Below, in pieces: positions 53,609 to 56,268 of a DNA stretch of 64,000 nt (its first letter is position 1; each line of letters starts with the position of its first letter). A model generated the notes under the pieces. The model saw only the letters and a program-made list of their open reading frames with translations, was not told the origin of the DNA and searched no databases. The DNA comes from Heterobilharzia americana (lineage: Eukaryota; Platyhelminthes; Trematoda; Strigeidida; Schistosomatidae): assembly GCA_944470555.2 (NCBI GenBank), contig OX104127.1, forward strand, positions 42,459,934-42,523,933, read 5' to 3'. A program made the translations under genes and the position numbers.

Positions 53609-56268
53609 TAGTTGTTTCCTCTAATTGTTGTGTCGTTGACTGCTTAGATTTTCTTGTTGAATGTTTCTCGTCCCGACCTCTGATCTTGTAAGATATTTAT
53701 CGCTTTCCTTATTAATTGATGATAACGGTTCATATCTGTACATCTATTAATTACTGACTTACCTGAGTGCTAAGCTTCTAGGGATGCTCTGATATTCTTC
53801 GTGTTTTCTATGTCCAAGATTTTCACATTTTTAAAATTGAATTCATGTCCACAGTTATCTACATGCATTGATATGAACGATGAAATGTTCCACCCAGGGT
53901 GGAACCGAAACCATTAAAAAGACTGAAAAATAGGAACAACATCGTCATATAAAGGGTGCATCACTTAAGTCATGGACAAGGAAAGCTACATCAAGAAGGC
54001 GGAGGATTTACTCAAATACGAAAATGTGTATCAACCACTTGAAACCTGCCCTATCCAAAAGTTCGACAACCAAATCATCAAAACCTTGAACAAGTTCGTT
54101 AAAGCAGGAGAAATAACAAAGCAAGACAAATAGCGAATGAAATTGAATGAACTTGTCCTTCGTCGGTCTTACGGTAAACCAAAAATATACAAACCAAACG
54201 TCCCCCTATGACCAATAATCTCACTTCTGAGAACCGCAACTTACAATCTATCCAGAGAGCTTTCGAGGAAACTGAAATACTCTGTGGAATCATGGAGACA
54301 TTCCATCAAGTCACCGACGGAATTCTTGAAAAGTATTAAAGGCTTTAATATAGAAAACGAAGAATTAAAGGTGTCCTTTGATGTCACAGCAGTATACACA
54401 TCAATGGAACCATAACTAACTAGCCAGGGATGTTCTTTCTCCTCCTCGCTGGAGATGAAAGTCTTTCAGAACGTACTAAACTTCAATATTCAAGTCTGAT
54501 GGAAATCGTTGATCTCTGTGTATCAACATGCTTCCAATTTAATGGCAAAATATACAAACAGGTAAAAGGGACTTCAATGGGGTCACCTATATTCGGGTTA
54601 ATATTGCAGAAGCAGTGGTGCAGAAACTGGAAGCCATTATTTTTCTTGTGATCAAACCAAAAAAATTGATCTACTTCGTGGACTGTGCTTTGGTTGTCAA
54701 TAAAAAAAGATGATTTAGAAGACACTCACAATTTGATTAACAACATTTTCAACGACATGAAACTCACAGCGGAGAAGGAGCCGGACAACCAACTGTCAGT
54801 TGAACCCATGCCAGAAAACTGGGAACTCATATGTACGGAAAGAACACACCGCAGTGCAACAGCGTAATGAATAAACGAAGAAGATTAGTTGATTTATATC
54901 TTAAAGAAGAATGGTTACCCACAAAACGTTATCAGAAGATATCTATCCCGCTCATCATCAACTGCAAAGTCATCGACATAAGCCATCAAACGGATCATCC
55001 TAAAGAATATAACAGAGATCATGACATGATTACTGAGACCACTTGTGATTGACCTTCTGAAATGACCTATCATATTTTTTCATTTCTAGCCGAAATCTGA
55101 TTGAATATTCCAGTGTCTATTAGAGTAACCTTTAAGGTCGCTCAACTATGATACTGCCATATGATTATAGCTCTCCATACATCTTACTGTCTTAATATAT
55201 CTGTACTTACGTATGCTTTTCCTACGCTTATATATCACTGACTGAATTGAGCACAAGACTGAGATATTTGAAACCCTCTTACTAGGTGGGCAGCTTATAG
55301 ATTCTTACAGCAAATTCACAAATGTAATGCAAAACGAATCGGGTTACAAAATGCTGGAAATAGGTAACTGGTAATTGACCATTGCTTTTTCACTCTGAGG
55401 CATAAAACAACAATAGACAAGTTGGAAATGTTTCATAAAACCGGTTATAAAATATTCGGATCAACGGATTTCTGAATAAATTGTCTTTTCATTCAACAAT
55501 GGTTAAGATGTACTTGCATCTTCCTGTGTTTGCTTTCTTACAGCAGTTAACAGACTCCAATTTATCCGGGACGAGGTTGTCTAGGCAATATTCTTTATCT
55601 TTATGGAGTAAGCTTGCGTTACAGTCGAGAATATACGGATATATTCTGCTGAAAAAGCTGTGGCTTGCACATTGGAACGCTCAAAAATATCGTGTTCTGA
55701 TTTTCTAAACGCGCTTTGATTATACTGAAATATATTCTCATAATGATTCGAAATAGATATGTCTATTGAGTTGCATATTTTCTCTTTTCTGTAAACAGTA
55801 GCCTTTCAATTGGTTTTTAACTGAAGACCATTTTGACAAGATTGTTTAACTCTGCTTATTATCATTACAGAGATCGGTTAGGCTCCTCATTTGATGATAA
55901 TTAAAACAATTCTGAAGAATTTCGAAACATTTTCTAGACGTTATCTGACGTGCAACTCCAGTTTACTTAGTAGGGAATATTGAAGCCTAATTTATGAGTT
56001 TATGTTTGTTTGGCATTCCCTCTTTTCTGATTTTCCAATAAATGTGCATGTTTTTTGTATCACTGCTGTTATTCGCCTAACTTTTATGAAAAAATTTACT
56101 TTGAATTTCTGTTCTCATGAATTAGATTCAAAAACAAGAGACTTACTCCCACCCTTTATGCCTAAGATCATTACTCAGTTGACGTTACTTTGCAATCATT
56201 TGTACCAGTCTGAAGCCAATGCAGGGCAGGCCATTTTCTTGGATTGTTTAAGCGGTGAATTGATATGT
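3225..56268 (+). CDS. CKAP5: XMAP215/ch-TOG family microtubule polymerase (CKAP5-like), partial gene, 16 exons in window
   Basis: This gene encodes a TOG-domain protein that binds tubulin dimers and adds them to microtubule plus ends, acting at centrosomes, spindles and growing tips. Sixteen exons flanked by AG/GT sites join into about 1,200 codons. Family landmarks I recognise are KLESSKWQERKEVLE (start of TOG2), ITDSSWKIRL and FFASEKPAMLQRLESEF (start and end of TOG3), VYPASLLMDTLAKYM and a final WQHIGN/LPERDKKSLEQYL (last TOG domain), and a C-terminal region with a LVDQLGG segment. TOG1 and the start codon should lie upstream; the C-terminal end lies downstream. No TOG4 exon was found. Exon 13 needs one extra base to keep frame. 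Introns run from 0.6 to 7.2 kb and nearly all the larger ones hold retroelements. Identity is firm; the exact ends of exons 1, 6, 7 and 13 are less so. Confidence 0.9.
3687..3814. repeat. Imperfect inverted repeat, MITE-like hairpin
   Basis: The left arm at 3687-3729 and the right arm at 3772-3814 are about 43 bases each. They are complementary except for a few positions (attgtgttctct against agagaacacaat) and surround a 42-base loop. A related sequence occurs at 33765-33860, so this is a dispersed element rather than a chance hairpin. Confidence 0.6.
4355..4650 (+). mobile_element. Hammerhead SINE, family A (Sm-alpha-like), decayed ribozyme
   Basis: Order of parts: a 5' block shared with 13.93 kb (ataggagtccatctaccaat), a tRNA-like box A region (ccagtggcttagcaggtaacg), then gtcccaaatacgacgaaac. 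The ribozyme core reads TTAACGAG instead of CTGANGAG, so it should be inactive. The flanking stem I strand (atccag) is still present. Confidence 0.65.
5359..6290 (-). mobile_element. LINE A copy a, 5'-truncated (RTE-like non-LTR retrotransposon)
   Basis: This is the 3' third of LINE A on the minus strand. It starts with the (TTA)n tail and the cccttgggtttctag end, then covers the C-terminal RT and connection region. It codes for ITIYGRNLNEVVSFTYTYLG (minus 5925-6128) and VKSVLLYGSETWRVTKSTS (minus 5601-5855), separated by frameshifts. It is nearly identical to copies b, c and d. The 5' end breaks at about 6290 within the RT domain. Confidence 0.85.
6291..7748. other. Intron sequence, no gene recognised
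   Basis: AT-rich sequence with a short TAGC run (6331-6355) and a (GA)n run near 6620. I see no exon or repeat that I can name. Confidence 0.3.
7749..8840 (+). mobile_element. LINE A copy b, 5'-truncated
   Basis: It starts at gaagacaccacatgcc, corresponding to RT motif B upstream sequence, and runs to the 3' end (gttccatttt, then an aataatgataata tail). It includes LKQGC-like sequence, a GDD-region remnant (LEDLDF), ITIYGRNLNEVVSF (8084-8287) and the VLLYGSETWRVT block (8357-8611). It is inverted relative to copy a and differs from it at few positions. Confidence 0.85.
8841..9668. other. Intron sequence, no gene recognised
   Basis: AT-rich; nothing is supported here apart from the acceptor tract just before exon 2. 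Confidence 0.3.
9669..9782 (+). CDS. CKAP5: CKAP5-like exon 2: first helices of TOG2
   Basis: Thirty-eight codons, phase 0 at both ends, between ttttcag and gtaagt. It opens with ESSKWQERKEVLELI, the tryptophan-containing first TOG helix that presents the tubulin-binding loop. It continues through a second helix ending in TKALCQ. The W and the ER/K residues typical of TOG2 are present. Confidence 0.88.
9783..10915. other. Intron sequence, no gene recognised
   Basis: AT-rich and stop-rich in all frames, with no repeat that I can match elsewhere in the window. Confidence 0.3.
10918..11837 (+). mobile_element. LINE A copy c, truncated at both ends
   Basis: Direct copy of element b from gatgggaagctcagtg to gagggtccgagg, where it stops abruptly without the 3' terminus. 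It shares several single-base variants with copy d that a and b lack (for example gttacccacactgg and aagaatatgcaac). It holds the same 67-codon ITIYGRNLNEVVSF block at 11227-11430. Confidence 0.85.
12040..12262 (+). mobile_element. Hammerhead SINE, family A, strongly decayed
   Basis: The 3' part keeps the ribozyme layout: atccac, then ttgacgagtcc, a short loop, ggatggaacgcgcttc and ttggat. The ATCCA/TGGAT stem I is intact, but the core has T for C at its first position and GGAA in place of GAAA. Activity is not expected. Confidence 0.45.
12487..12681 (+). CDS. CKAP5: CKAP5-like exon 3: middle HEAT repeats of TOG2
   Basis: Sixty-five codons after cctcag, ending before gttagt, phase 0 at both ends. 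It contains DKHSMLVIRASGVLCELI and LLKIKETKANLAQTL, which match the second and third HEAT repeats of TOG2, including the K-rich loop before VAQ/LAQ. The reading frame stays open for a few codons past the donor, but the phase-0 junction to exon 4 fixes the end. Confidence 0.87.
12850..12979 (+). mobile_element. LINE B fragment, left of the SINE insertion
   Basis: It resembles 1940-2030 (cagcattactcgcgtgtgatagaatcacc against the copy at about 1990). The same LINE B sequence resumes at 13538 beyond the compound SINE, so the SINE split this relic. Confidence 0.45.
12980..13537 (+). mobile_element. Compound hammerhead SINE (family B) with 12-bp target-site duplication
   Basis: Identical 12-base repeats (atatatgaaata) at 12980-12991 and 13526-13537 flank the insert. 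Inside are an inverted 3' end of the SINE, a direct 3' end with an A9 tail (to 13156), and then a nearly full SINE. The last has a tRNA-like head (gtggctcaatggtaaggcg, gggttcc) and a ribozyme region at 13423-13465 with CTGACCAG in the core, one base away from the consensus. The LINE B relic continues on both sides. The insert probably arose by LINE-mediated retrotransposition with inversion or template switching. Confidence 0.7.
12992..13155. repeat. Perfect inverted repeat, 56-bp arms, 52-base loop
   Basis: Arm 12992-13047 is the exact reverse complement of 13100-13155, from the T8/A8 ends to catcgaa/ttcgatg. The loop carries the end of the family B SINE (aacagctgtccagtgctccc). A transcript of the CKAP5-like intron would fold into a 56-bp RNA duplex here. 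Confidence 0.95.
13538..13840 (+). mobile_element. LINE B fragment, right of the SINE insertion
   Basis: The broken frame gives MPKYRLPRSAI followed by RPRCGTGPRSPG and a degenerate MAGDSW/ILGDMADS segment. This is the C-terminal tail of the LINE B ORF, whose intact relatives read GHVLRMPEHRLPRRAM. It directly continues the fragment at 12850-12979. Confidence 0.6.
13905..14225 (+). mobile_element. Hammerhead SINE, family A, near-complete
   Basis: The order is a 5' block (cataggagccc-like, catatgccaatagagaccga, gacggtataata), a tRNA-like head with box A (ggtggtgtagtggataacg) and box B-like (gctcccgaatccc), a spacer, then the ribozyme and the gattccactgctagccac end. This matches the layout known for schistosome Sm-alpha repeats, which are Pol III-transcribed and self-cleaving. 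Confidence 0.8.
14159..14203 (+). ncRNA. Hammerhead ribozyme, family A SINE (conserved core intact)
   Basis: The core CTGACGAG is at 14165-14172. Stem II is 14172-14175 with 14182-14185 (one mismatch) and GAAAC is at 14186-14190. A tiny stem III follows, with the cleavage triplet ATC ending at 14197. Stem I pairs atgcag (14159-14164) with ctggat (14198-14203) with one G-G mismatch. All conserved core bases are present, but the stem II mismatch may lower activity. Confidence 0.8.
14226..15978. other. Intron sequence, no gene recognised
   Basis: AT-rich with many T-runs; no exon, repeat or RNA that I can support. Confidence 0.3.
15979..16438 (+). CDS. CKAP5: CKAP5-like exon 4: C-terminal half of TOG2
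   Basis: The exon has 153 codons plus one base, from gcttgtag to ctc|gtaagt. It begins MPFDMALLQLQNAL, and that ATG is internal. It holds the fourth to sixth HEAT repeats, with RSPECRDACFEMLAAI matching the VRDAAFEALG repeat of other family members. The tail is rich in serine, threonine and lysine and starts the linker. It ends in phase 1, and the first two bases of exon 5 complete the codon. Confidence 0.9.
17023..18135 (-). mobile_element. LINE A copy d, 5'-truncated
   Basis: Minus-strand copy with (ATT)n tail at 17023-17040, then cccttgggttcc and the same ETWRVT and ITIYGRNLNEVVSF blocks. It reaches cttcatatagttgttgaatg at its 5' break. About 25 bases are missing at 17188 (between cggacc and tttgaattccac) compared with copy a. 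It shares diagnostic variants with copy c. Confidence 0.85.
18178..18460 (-). mobile_element. Hammerhead SINE, family B, decayed
   Basis: Read on the minus strand it has the body (acatcgtgaactcatagaagtgg), the tRNA-like head (gtggctcaatggtaac, then cttctggcg), gggtgcacactgctgag, and the 3' end ggttcccaatg..aactgatatcagttcatgatgaatgcc. The region corresponding to the ribozyme has lost the GAAA box. Confidence 0.6.
18461..20399. other. Intron sequence, possible LINE relic, no gene recognised
   Basis: Two diverged copies of a roughly 85-base block lie side by side (19480-19563 and 19597-19680, sharing gggagaatataYagtt). One frame there reads TSTIHDLILTNRNS, which faintly resembles a LINE endonuclease end. 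The rest is unassigned. Confidence 0.3.
20400..20730 (+). CDS. CKAP5: CKAP5-like exon 5: basic linker between TOG2 and TOG3
   Basis: The exon has 331 bases between aacatttag and gtaagt, entering in phase 1 and leaving in phase 2. It codes for a low-complexity linker rich in K, S, T, Q and P (for example KTRAQSKKKEKYLPRDLNLS). This fits the basic linkers of XMAP215 proteins that contact the microtubule lattice. A run of nine A bases near 20660 is a likely place for length errors, although the frame reads sensibly on both sides of it. Confidence 0.82.
21150..21370 (+). repeat. Short dispersed repeat, possibly a tRNA-headed SINE
   Basis: It contains a box A-like tggtttagggagatgact and a box B-like gtgttcgagcg. 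The block gcctactgcacgaatgtgcac is shared with 2998-3040. No ribozyme motif was found. It lies between exons 5 and 6. Confidence 0.35.
21547..21580 (+). CDS. CKAP5: CKAP5-like exon 6: 34-base micro-exon
   Basis: A 34-base exon after tttgtag gives (E)KKVESVEEKFQ when joined to exon 5 and leaves in phase 0. The donor (gttttag) is weak. Very short exons are common in schistosome genes. Its reality rests on the clean acceptor and the phase fit with exon 5; its 3' end is uncertain. Confidence 0.55.
22010..22877 (-). mobile_element. LINE A copy e (second subfamily), 5'-truncated
   Basis: Minus strand with (TTA)n tail at 22010-22023. This subfamily has its own sequence (gtggaatattgttagtgattcgg) and a GGTA microsatellite at 22706-22732. 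It is almost identical to copy f at 42404, but breaks off at 22877, where copy f continues. No intact ORF. Confidence 0.8.
23373..23519 (+). CDS. CKAP5: CKAP5-like exon 7: start of TOG3
   Basis: Forty-nine codons begin ITDSSWKIRLQCTE, the tryptophan helix of TOG3, and end DNIFR before gtaagt. The start at 23373 (after aacag) is the one in phase with exon 6. A better pyrimidine tract lies before an alternative acceptor at 23342, which would add YLENISLEQ but would need exon 6 to end in another phase. The 3' end is firm. Confidence 0.78.
23655..23830. repeat. Dispersed repeat shared with 41845-41960
   Basis: The block ggcattactgcgtaacggtccgaattgccac is common to this site and to 41851-41882, followed by diverged AG-rich sequence. 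At the second site it adjoins LINE B coding remnants, so it is probably LINE B 3' sequence. Confidence 0.45.
24090..24440 (+). mobile_element. Hammerhead SINE, family A, with duplicated inverted 5' block
   Basis: It has an inverted 5' piece (ctcgacttctgttggcatatgg, 24110-24131), a direct 5' piece (ctaccaacagagatcgagca), a tRNA-like head (gtggcccagtggataatgc and gggttcgagt), then the ribozyme and end sequence. The inverted and direct pieces could pair as a hairpin. Confidence 0.75.
24372..24416 (+). ncRNA. Hammerhead ribozyme, family A SINE (canonical core)
   Basis: The core CTGACGAG is at 24378-24385. Stem II has four pairs (GTCC 24385-24388 with GGAC 24395-24398), and GAAAC is at 24399-24403. 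A minimal stem III follows, and the cleavage triplet GTC ends at 24410. Stem I pairs atacag (24372-24377) with ctgaat (24411-24416) with one A-A mismatch. Every core base required for cleavage is present, making this the best ribozyme in the window. Confidence 0.88.
24923..25215 (+). CDS. CKAP5: CKAP5-like exon 8: central TOG3 HEAT repeats
   Basis: The exon has 97 codons plus two bases, from ttttag to caag|gtaaga. It starts VRCEALNILSKLL and holds three HEAT-like helical pairs, with LRKHTSPSVHASLIKWLSSA in the place of the fourth repeat. It leaves in phase 2, matching exon 9 (AG|T gives Ser). The acceptor lies after a short ATT run at about 24880. Confidence 0.9.
25380..25455 (+). ncRNA. tRNA-like head of family B SINE
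   Basis: This 76-base unit has a perfect 7-bp acceptor stem (GACCCAG at 25380-25386 with CTGGGTC at 25449-25455). Box A is tggctcaatggtaacgca and box B is gggttcgatccc. The D and anticodon arms are degenerate, so it is a tRNA-derived Pol III promoter, not a working tRNA. Confidence 0.6.
25463..25508 (+). ncRNA. Hammerhead ribozyme, family B SINE
   Basis: The core CTGAGGAG is at 25470-25477. Stem II pairs GTC (25477-25479) with GAC (25489-25491), and GAAAC is at 25492-25496. The cleavage triplet ATC ends at 25503. Stem I pairs cactg (25465-25469) with tagtg (25504-25508), with one G-T wobble. The 13.4 kb relative has GTC at the cleavage site and CACTG/CAGTG fully paired, so the pairing is kept between copies. 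Stem III is minimal and has a C-A mismatch here. Confidence 0.72.
26115..26546 (+). CDS. CKAP5: CKAP5-like exon 9: end of TOG3 and start of following linker
   Basis: The exon has 432 bases from ttttcag to acag|gtaaaa. The first half closes TOG3 with TANVRSAAVEFAGVIY and FFASEKPAMLQRLESEF, a very typical TOG3 end. The second half is an acidic, serine-rich linker (SNTSQSSRKNEQ, FSDSDESS) with a TPAAVEAWSNKQKRM stretch. In vertebrates TOG4 would follow soon after. Here the next in-phase exon already leads towards the last TOG domain. Confidence 0.92.
26547..28560. other. Intron 9, left part: no TOG4 exon seen
   Basis: I looked here for a TOG4-coding exon and found none; all frames are stop-rich. 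A (CT)n run lies at 27625-27642. A minus-strand piece of the family A SINE 5' block lies at 27058-27110. Confidence 0.4.
27058..27135 (-). mobile_element. Hammerhead SINE family A, 5' block only
   Basis: The reverse complement gives catatgccaatagaaaccga and the gacgatat block found at 13964-14014. It has no ribozyme. It continues with gcctcgatattgccc, matching the cctcgatatacctgtg region of the minus strand near 13945. Confidence 0.6.
28561..28632 (-). repeat. tRNA-derived sequence (SINE head or pseudo-tRNA)
   Basis: On the minus strand the D-arm reads TAGATCAGTCTGTAGAGCA and box B is GGTTCGAATCCC. A CCTCA/TGAGG acceptor stem closes it at about 72 bases. The anticodon arm does not pair well. 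The region around 28830-28900 has a diverged second copy on the + strand. It is probably a SINE promoter. Confidence 0.5.
29000..30530 (+). mobile_element. LINE B, RT-to-3'-end copy, decayed
   Basis: Broken frames give a SVDCG..LTVDEAP-like RT segment, LFNFVIDLVMDITL, SGFRGIGLLYGDHLVDLEY then TEDIVERAEDADRM (the Y-A-D-D box has become Y-T-E-D), and downstream GRCRLPG and a SQWL..TLGVTDENRSHW tail. This is a trematode LINE with a carboxy-terminal GHVLRMP-type region. Its reverse transcriptase is dead. A 3' untranslated part to about 30530 matches 46660-46870. Confidence 0.75.
30619..30802 (+). CDS. CKAP5: CKAP5-like exon 10: linker and start of last TOG domain
   Basis: A 184-base exon enters in phase 2 (AG|G gives Arg) and leaves in phase 0 before gtgagt. 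It reads KGVIEALTRQPPQTV and ends QTKESRLENLKK. The end resembles the KEQRMKDEKGLKVLKW segment that opens the last TOG domain of CKAP5. The first part is poorly conserved linker. Confidence 0.82.
30835..31588. other. Intron 10, no gene recognised
   Basis: The segment 31085-31160 has a weak tRNA-like look (gtggcctagtgctc) without a clear box B. Nothing else could be supported. Confidence 0.25.
31589..31886 (+). CDS. CKAP5: CKAP5-like exon 11: first half of last TOG domain
   Basis: The exon has 99 codons plus one base, from cgtcag to cgag|gtaggt. It codes ISKDELRHLFDECHTHPSL, then EAYLEALDRLIASF, then HFDLIVIWIVEYCFGSWL. The helices match the opening of TOG5 in CKAP5, in which the domain begins with an extra helical segment. 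It leaves in phase 1. Confidence 0.9.
32068..33300 (+). mobile_element. Penelope-like element, 5'-truncated
   Basis: Starting in frame at about 32071 the reading runs LAKLENGPLNDTISRLELYC into the RT active-site region and on through the linker and GIY-YIG nuclease to the stop at 33047. About 250 bases of 3' sequence follow, containing cacgtgattgg, a block also typical of the other Penelope pieces here (57800 has gattggtcacatg). It sits in the intron between exons 11 and 12. Confidence 0.85.
32136..33047 (+). CDS. Penelope-like polyprotein C-terminus: RT end plus GIY-YIG endonuclease
   Basis: This uninterrupted 303-codon ORF is the longest in the window. Residues 1-5 with the codons just upstream read RYMNDTF, the RT motif C place where relatives have RYMDDTF, so one catalytic Asp is Asn. 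Residues 45-60 (IPFLDVLLVRRSD) and 71-85 (GQYTHFFSAVPLQYE) are conserved in Penelope RTs. A cysteine-bearing GIY-YIG nuclease follows: CIYQFNYSC at about 201-209 and YIGRTMRQFHNGISEH from 213, then LAHLVDTGH near 245-255. The protein would nick DNA for retrotransposition. It lacks the N-terminal RT half, so it is a truncated copy, but its frame has survived. Confidence 0.85.
   Translation: MNDTFIVLKSKTDKNAALNRFNSLHLAINFTMEEEKNDSIPFLDVLLVRRSDVTLKRSVYKKPILTGQYTHFFSAVPLQYERNLVKCLAYRASAICSEDAIKEECATIRDLLSRNGYLDKFVTKHMNITRVKITMPTVPKKQIFLKLEFKSDIASEISTQCIKRVLHKAFPAAKLSIACYNRQILGARNKDKAPDSATSMCIYQFNYSCRASYIGRTMRQFHNGISEHHPSWLNKAQIRTIKSSILAHLVDTGHQVVTGKAFKIIHQIPINLPHGIRTRLLHIAKVIAIHLHKPSLCIQKKCV
33301..34934. 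other. Intron 11, right part
   Basis: 33765-33860 repeats one arm and the loop of the hairpin element at 3687-3814 (cttctagacgacatcatcag). The rest is AT-rich with no gene that I can support. Confidence 0.35.
34935..35189 (+). CDS. CKAP5: CKAP5-like exon 12: middle of last TOG domain
   Basis: A 255-base exon runs from catatag to gaga|gtaagt. It contains FEYLTAVISLF, then LSQHEVNIILIPLLKCQL, then LIRQVYPASLLMDTLAKYM. The VYPAS motif with its following basic helix is diagnostic for the last TOG domain. It enters and leaves in phase 1, which predicts that the next exon continues ATT-TGC-CTG-AAT. Confidence 0.93.
35342..38663 (+). mobile_element. LINE A copy g, near full length, inactivated (RTE-like)
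   Basis: This is the most complete LINE A copy. It has a 5' leader (cctcgcctggttaactag), an APE endonuclease (VGTCNVRNMFEPSKAAQIAN at 35600-35660, ICESRWNGSGLS, then GDMNAKLGG and WISPDGHTKNQIN near 36220), an RT (GKAAGPDGIAPEAL, LPKKGDLSVCKNWRGITLLS, LKQGCPLSPRIFLIVVDWIM) and a C-terminal region (VKSVLLYGSETWRVT, RRKWRWIGHTLRRP). A short (AAT)n tail, typical of RTE elements, ends it. The RT motif C has become LDFDSDDL. Several frameshifts and stops break the ORF. The RTE assignment is by resemblance of the endonuclease and tail. Confidence 0.88.
35531..38440 (+). pseudogene. LINE A endonuclease/reverse transcriptase reading frame, broken
   Basis: Pieces of one protein lie in successive frames. 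They are the endonuclease N-terminus (35531-36025), its C-terminus (36040-36400 in shifted frames), the RT fingers (36866-37324, ending in a stop after LLSTPS), the palm (37638-37823) and the thumb plus C-terminus (37720-38313 and 38198-38440). At least five frame changes are needed, so no functional protein is made. Confidence 0.82.
38664..39710. other. Intron 12 segment, no gene recognised
   Basis: AT-rich sequence with no repeat or exon that I can support. Confidence 0.3.
39711..40112 (-). repeat. Dispersed repeat, possible solo LTR
   Basis: A block of about 400 bp recurs as an inverted copy at 56536-56917. On the minus strand it begins TGTTATATATTCC and ends GAATAACA, so the ends are TGTTAT..ATAACA as in many LTRs. 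It contains a (TTACTC)n stretch near 39880. I could not find a convincing target duplication, so the LTR reading is tentative. Confidence 0.5.
40405..40460 (+). ncRNA. Penelope-type hammerhead candidate
   Basis: CTGAAGA is at 40415-40421. A stem II of five pairs follows (ctgtg 40424-40428 with cgcag 40434-40438), then GAAAC at 40440-40444 and GTC ending at 40447. Possible stem I strands are ttcc (40410-40413) and ggaa (40450-40453). This layout, with hardly any stem III, resembles hammerheads reported in Penelope-like elements. Unpaired bases flank stem II, so activity is uncertain. A decayed relative lies at 55645-55710. Confidence 0.45.
40669..40849 (+). CDS. CKAP5: CKAP5-like exon 13: end of last TOG domain, with apparent 1-base frameshift
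   Basis: The exon runs from tcttgtag to gtaagt (40850). In the predicted phase the first part reads ICLNELLSIIPR, matching the family's ECLEELGCLVES helix, and then meets a TAA stop. From about 40703 the next frame over reads FGDPRGLTSLKLIAQQLADS and on to FWQHIGN, also family sequence. The two halves join perfectly if the TTT at 40703-40705 had one more T, and the exon then leaves in phase 0, as exon 14 needs. This is either an assembly error in a short homopolymer or a real lesion. Confidence 0.85.
40850..41835. other. Intron 13 segment, no gene recognised
   Basis: No exon or named repeat. The 95-codon frame at 41580-41867 matches nothing that I know. Confidence 0.25.
41845..42315 (-). mobile_element. 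LINE B 3' end, decayed
   Basis: On the minus strand the frame reads MRHVLRMSS, then GWIKVKDGHAKTWHQSLTCL and GWDPQDNMKSDW, the C-terminal tail of LINE B. It is followed by the block ggcattactgcgtaacggtcc shared with 23660. This copy is less broken in the tail than the others. Confidence 0.65.
42404..44095 (-). mobile_element. LINE A copy f (second subfamily)
   Basis: Minus-strand copy with (TTA)n tail at 42404-42422, reaching from the 3' end to the RT fingers. The minus strand near 43990-44045 corresponds to the GIAPEALKTDAETT region of copy g. It carries IFMIVLDWIMQ (43414-43620), a GGTA microsatellite (43106-43134) and many stops. It is near-identical to copy e over e's whole length. Confidence 0.85.
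44183..44246. repeat. (CT)n-rich low-complexity tract
   Basis: About 60 bases of CT-rich sequence (mostly tctc repeats with a few T-runs). The open frames crossing it on both strands are artefacts of the repeat. Confidence 0.85.
44470..46880 (+). mobile_element. LINE B copy with endonuclease and RT pieces, decayed
   Basis: Endonuclease remnants are CVSETRMRDSEVIHHLTSHG (about 44560), VVSAYAPSDWVSDDAKDEF and VIMAGNLNAQIG (44811-45035). A gap follows, then the RT segment QYLTVDEAPCNYLPL (45330), a nearly identical version of the 29.17-29.95 kb RT tract, and the C-terminal and 3' parts (46420-46870). About 125 bases present at 29.6 kb are missing at 45776. An unrelated stretch of about 380 bases interrupts it at 46040-46420. 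Confidence 0.72.
46881..47426. other. Intron 13 segment, no gene recognised
   Basis: AT-rich, nothing supported. Confidence 0.25.
47427..47925 (-). mobile_element. LINE A copy i, short 3' fragment
   Basis: Minus-strand piece with (TTA)n tail, the RRKWRWIGHALRKP-like frame (47581-47772 and neighbours) and the SETWRVTKGISNKLQTFINN frame (47757-47942). It ends at a (TACCA)n microsatellite. Confidence 0.8.
47917..47943. repeat. (TACCA)n microsatellite
   Basis: Five-base units (taccataccatacc) repeat about five times at the 5' break of LINE A copy i, directly before non-repeat sequence. Confidence 0.85.
48070..48236 (+). CDS. CKAP5: CKAP5-like exon 14: final helix after last TOG domain and linker
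   Basis: The exon has 55 codons plus two bases, from attcag to ttcg|gtgagt. It begins LPERDKKSLEQYLSSEP, which follows WQHIGN of exon 13 just as LSEKDMSMLEERIKR follows IGN in vertebrates. The remainder is a polar linker rich in T and S. It leaves in phase 2. Confidence 0.9.
48237..48670. other. Intron 14 segment, no gene recognised
   Basis: AT-rich, nothing supported. Confidence 0.25.
48690..49390 (+). mobile_element. Penelope-like element fragment, decayed
   Basis: Broken frames give FLPRFMDKNIK (the linker after RT), TLYKSKLQR (near the conserved L-L-F-K segment), CINAETSILLLP, then a degenerate CIYQF..IGRSMR nuclease remnant (49090-49170) and MIEHIVNSNHAV with NLPKAVCLCILCIAKALATH. The order is as in the 32 kb copy, with heavy decay. 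Confidence 0.65.
49391..52100. other. Intron 14, right part
   Basis: There is a C-rich run at 49470-49480 and an 18-base stem hairpin at 51063-51111 (actactgaacaacttgag with its near-perfect complement). No exon or named element could be supported in this 2.7 kb. Confidence 0.3.
52101..52408 (+). CDS. CKAP5: CKAP5-like exon 15: C-terminal helical region, first part
   Basis: A 308-base exon runs from tatttcag to cgag|gtatat. After a proline-rich start (TDRPASPPPLHMSP) comes a helical region with ALSCLVDQLGG and NNVVLGALIDLEVLIR. It corresponds to the conserved C-terminal domain beyond the TOG array, which recruits adaptor proteins such as TACC in other animals. It contains an acidic loop (DDKDCIDENEDR). 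It leaves in phase 1. Confidence 0.85.
52711..53548 (+). mobile_element. LINE A copy h, internally deleted
   Basis: The 5' leader (cctcgcctggttaactagttc) and the first part of the endonuclease (LNMRTWNVLTMFEPTK-like, to about 53200) are fused directly to the C-terminal end (RKNKQQGT, then RRKWRWIGHTLIRPTGDI) and the proper 3' terminus. Roughly 2.3 kb present in copy g is missing at about 53205. Both outer ends are kept. Confidence 0.82.
53555..53605. repeat. (TA)n microsatellite at LINE A tail
   Basis: About 25 TA units directly follow gggacaaattatg at the 3' end of copy h, in the place of the usual (AAT)n tail. Confidence 0.9.
53880..55060 (+). mobile_element. Penelope-like element, N-terminal RT region, decayed
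   Basis: Broken frames give YIKKAEDLLKYENVYQPLET, IIKTLNKFVKAGEI, LRRSYGKPKIYKPNVPL, SVESWRHSIKSPTEFLKSI and VSFDVTAVYTSMEP (RT motif A region), then KGTSMGSPI (54565-54595, the PMGSP-type motif B) and an LRGLCFGCQ/YVDD-region remnant. It contains the RT part missing from the 32 kb copy. Stops and shifts are many. Confidence 0.7.
55640..55715 (+). repeat. Repeat related to the Penelope-type hammerhead at 40.4 kb, decayed
   Basis: It shares atattcYRctgaaRaagctgtg and gattttctaaac blocks with 40408-40476. The core reads CTGAAAA and GGAACGCTC in place of CTGAAGA and GAAACGTC, so cleavage should be lost. Confidence 0.5.
56126..56268 (+). CDS. CKAP5: CKAP5-like exon 16: C-terminal helical region, second part
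   Basis: A 143-base exon runs from gaattag to tgt|gtaagt. It reads DSKTRDLLPPFMPKIITQLT and ends LDCLSGELIC, in phase with exon 15 and leaving in phase 0. It matches the family segment that continues into IDQFLIATFMQLRL. Several hundred C-terminal codons are still missing, so the gene continues beyond the window's end. Confidence 0.83.

Noticed and set aside
53875..53915. Possible hammerhead just before the Penelope RT piece (cgatgaaatg, strong gttccaccc/ggtggaac hairpin, then cgaaac).
   Set aside because: The core would read ACGATGA instead of CTGANGA, and no cleavage triplet or stem I partner follows. The hairpin is real, the ribozyme is not supported.
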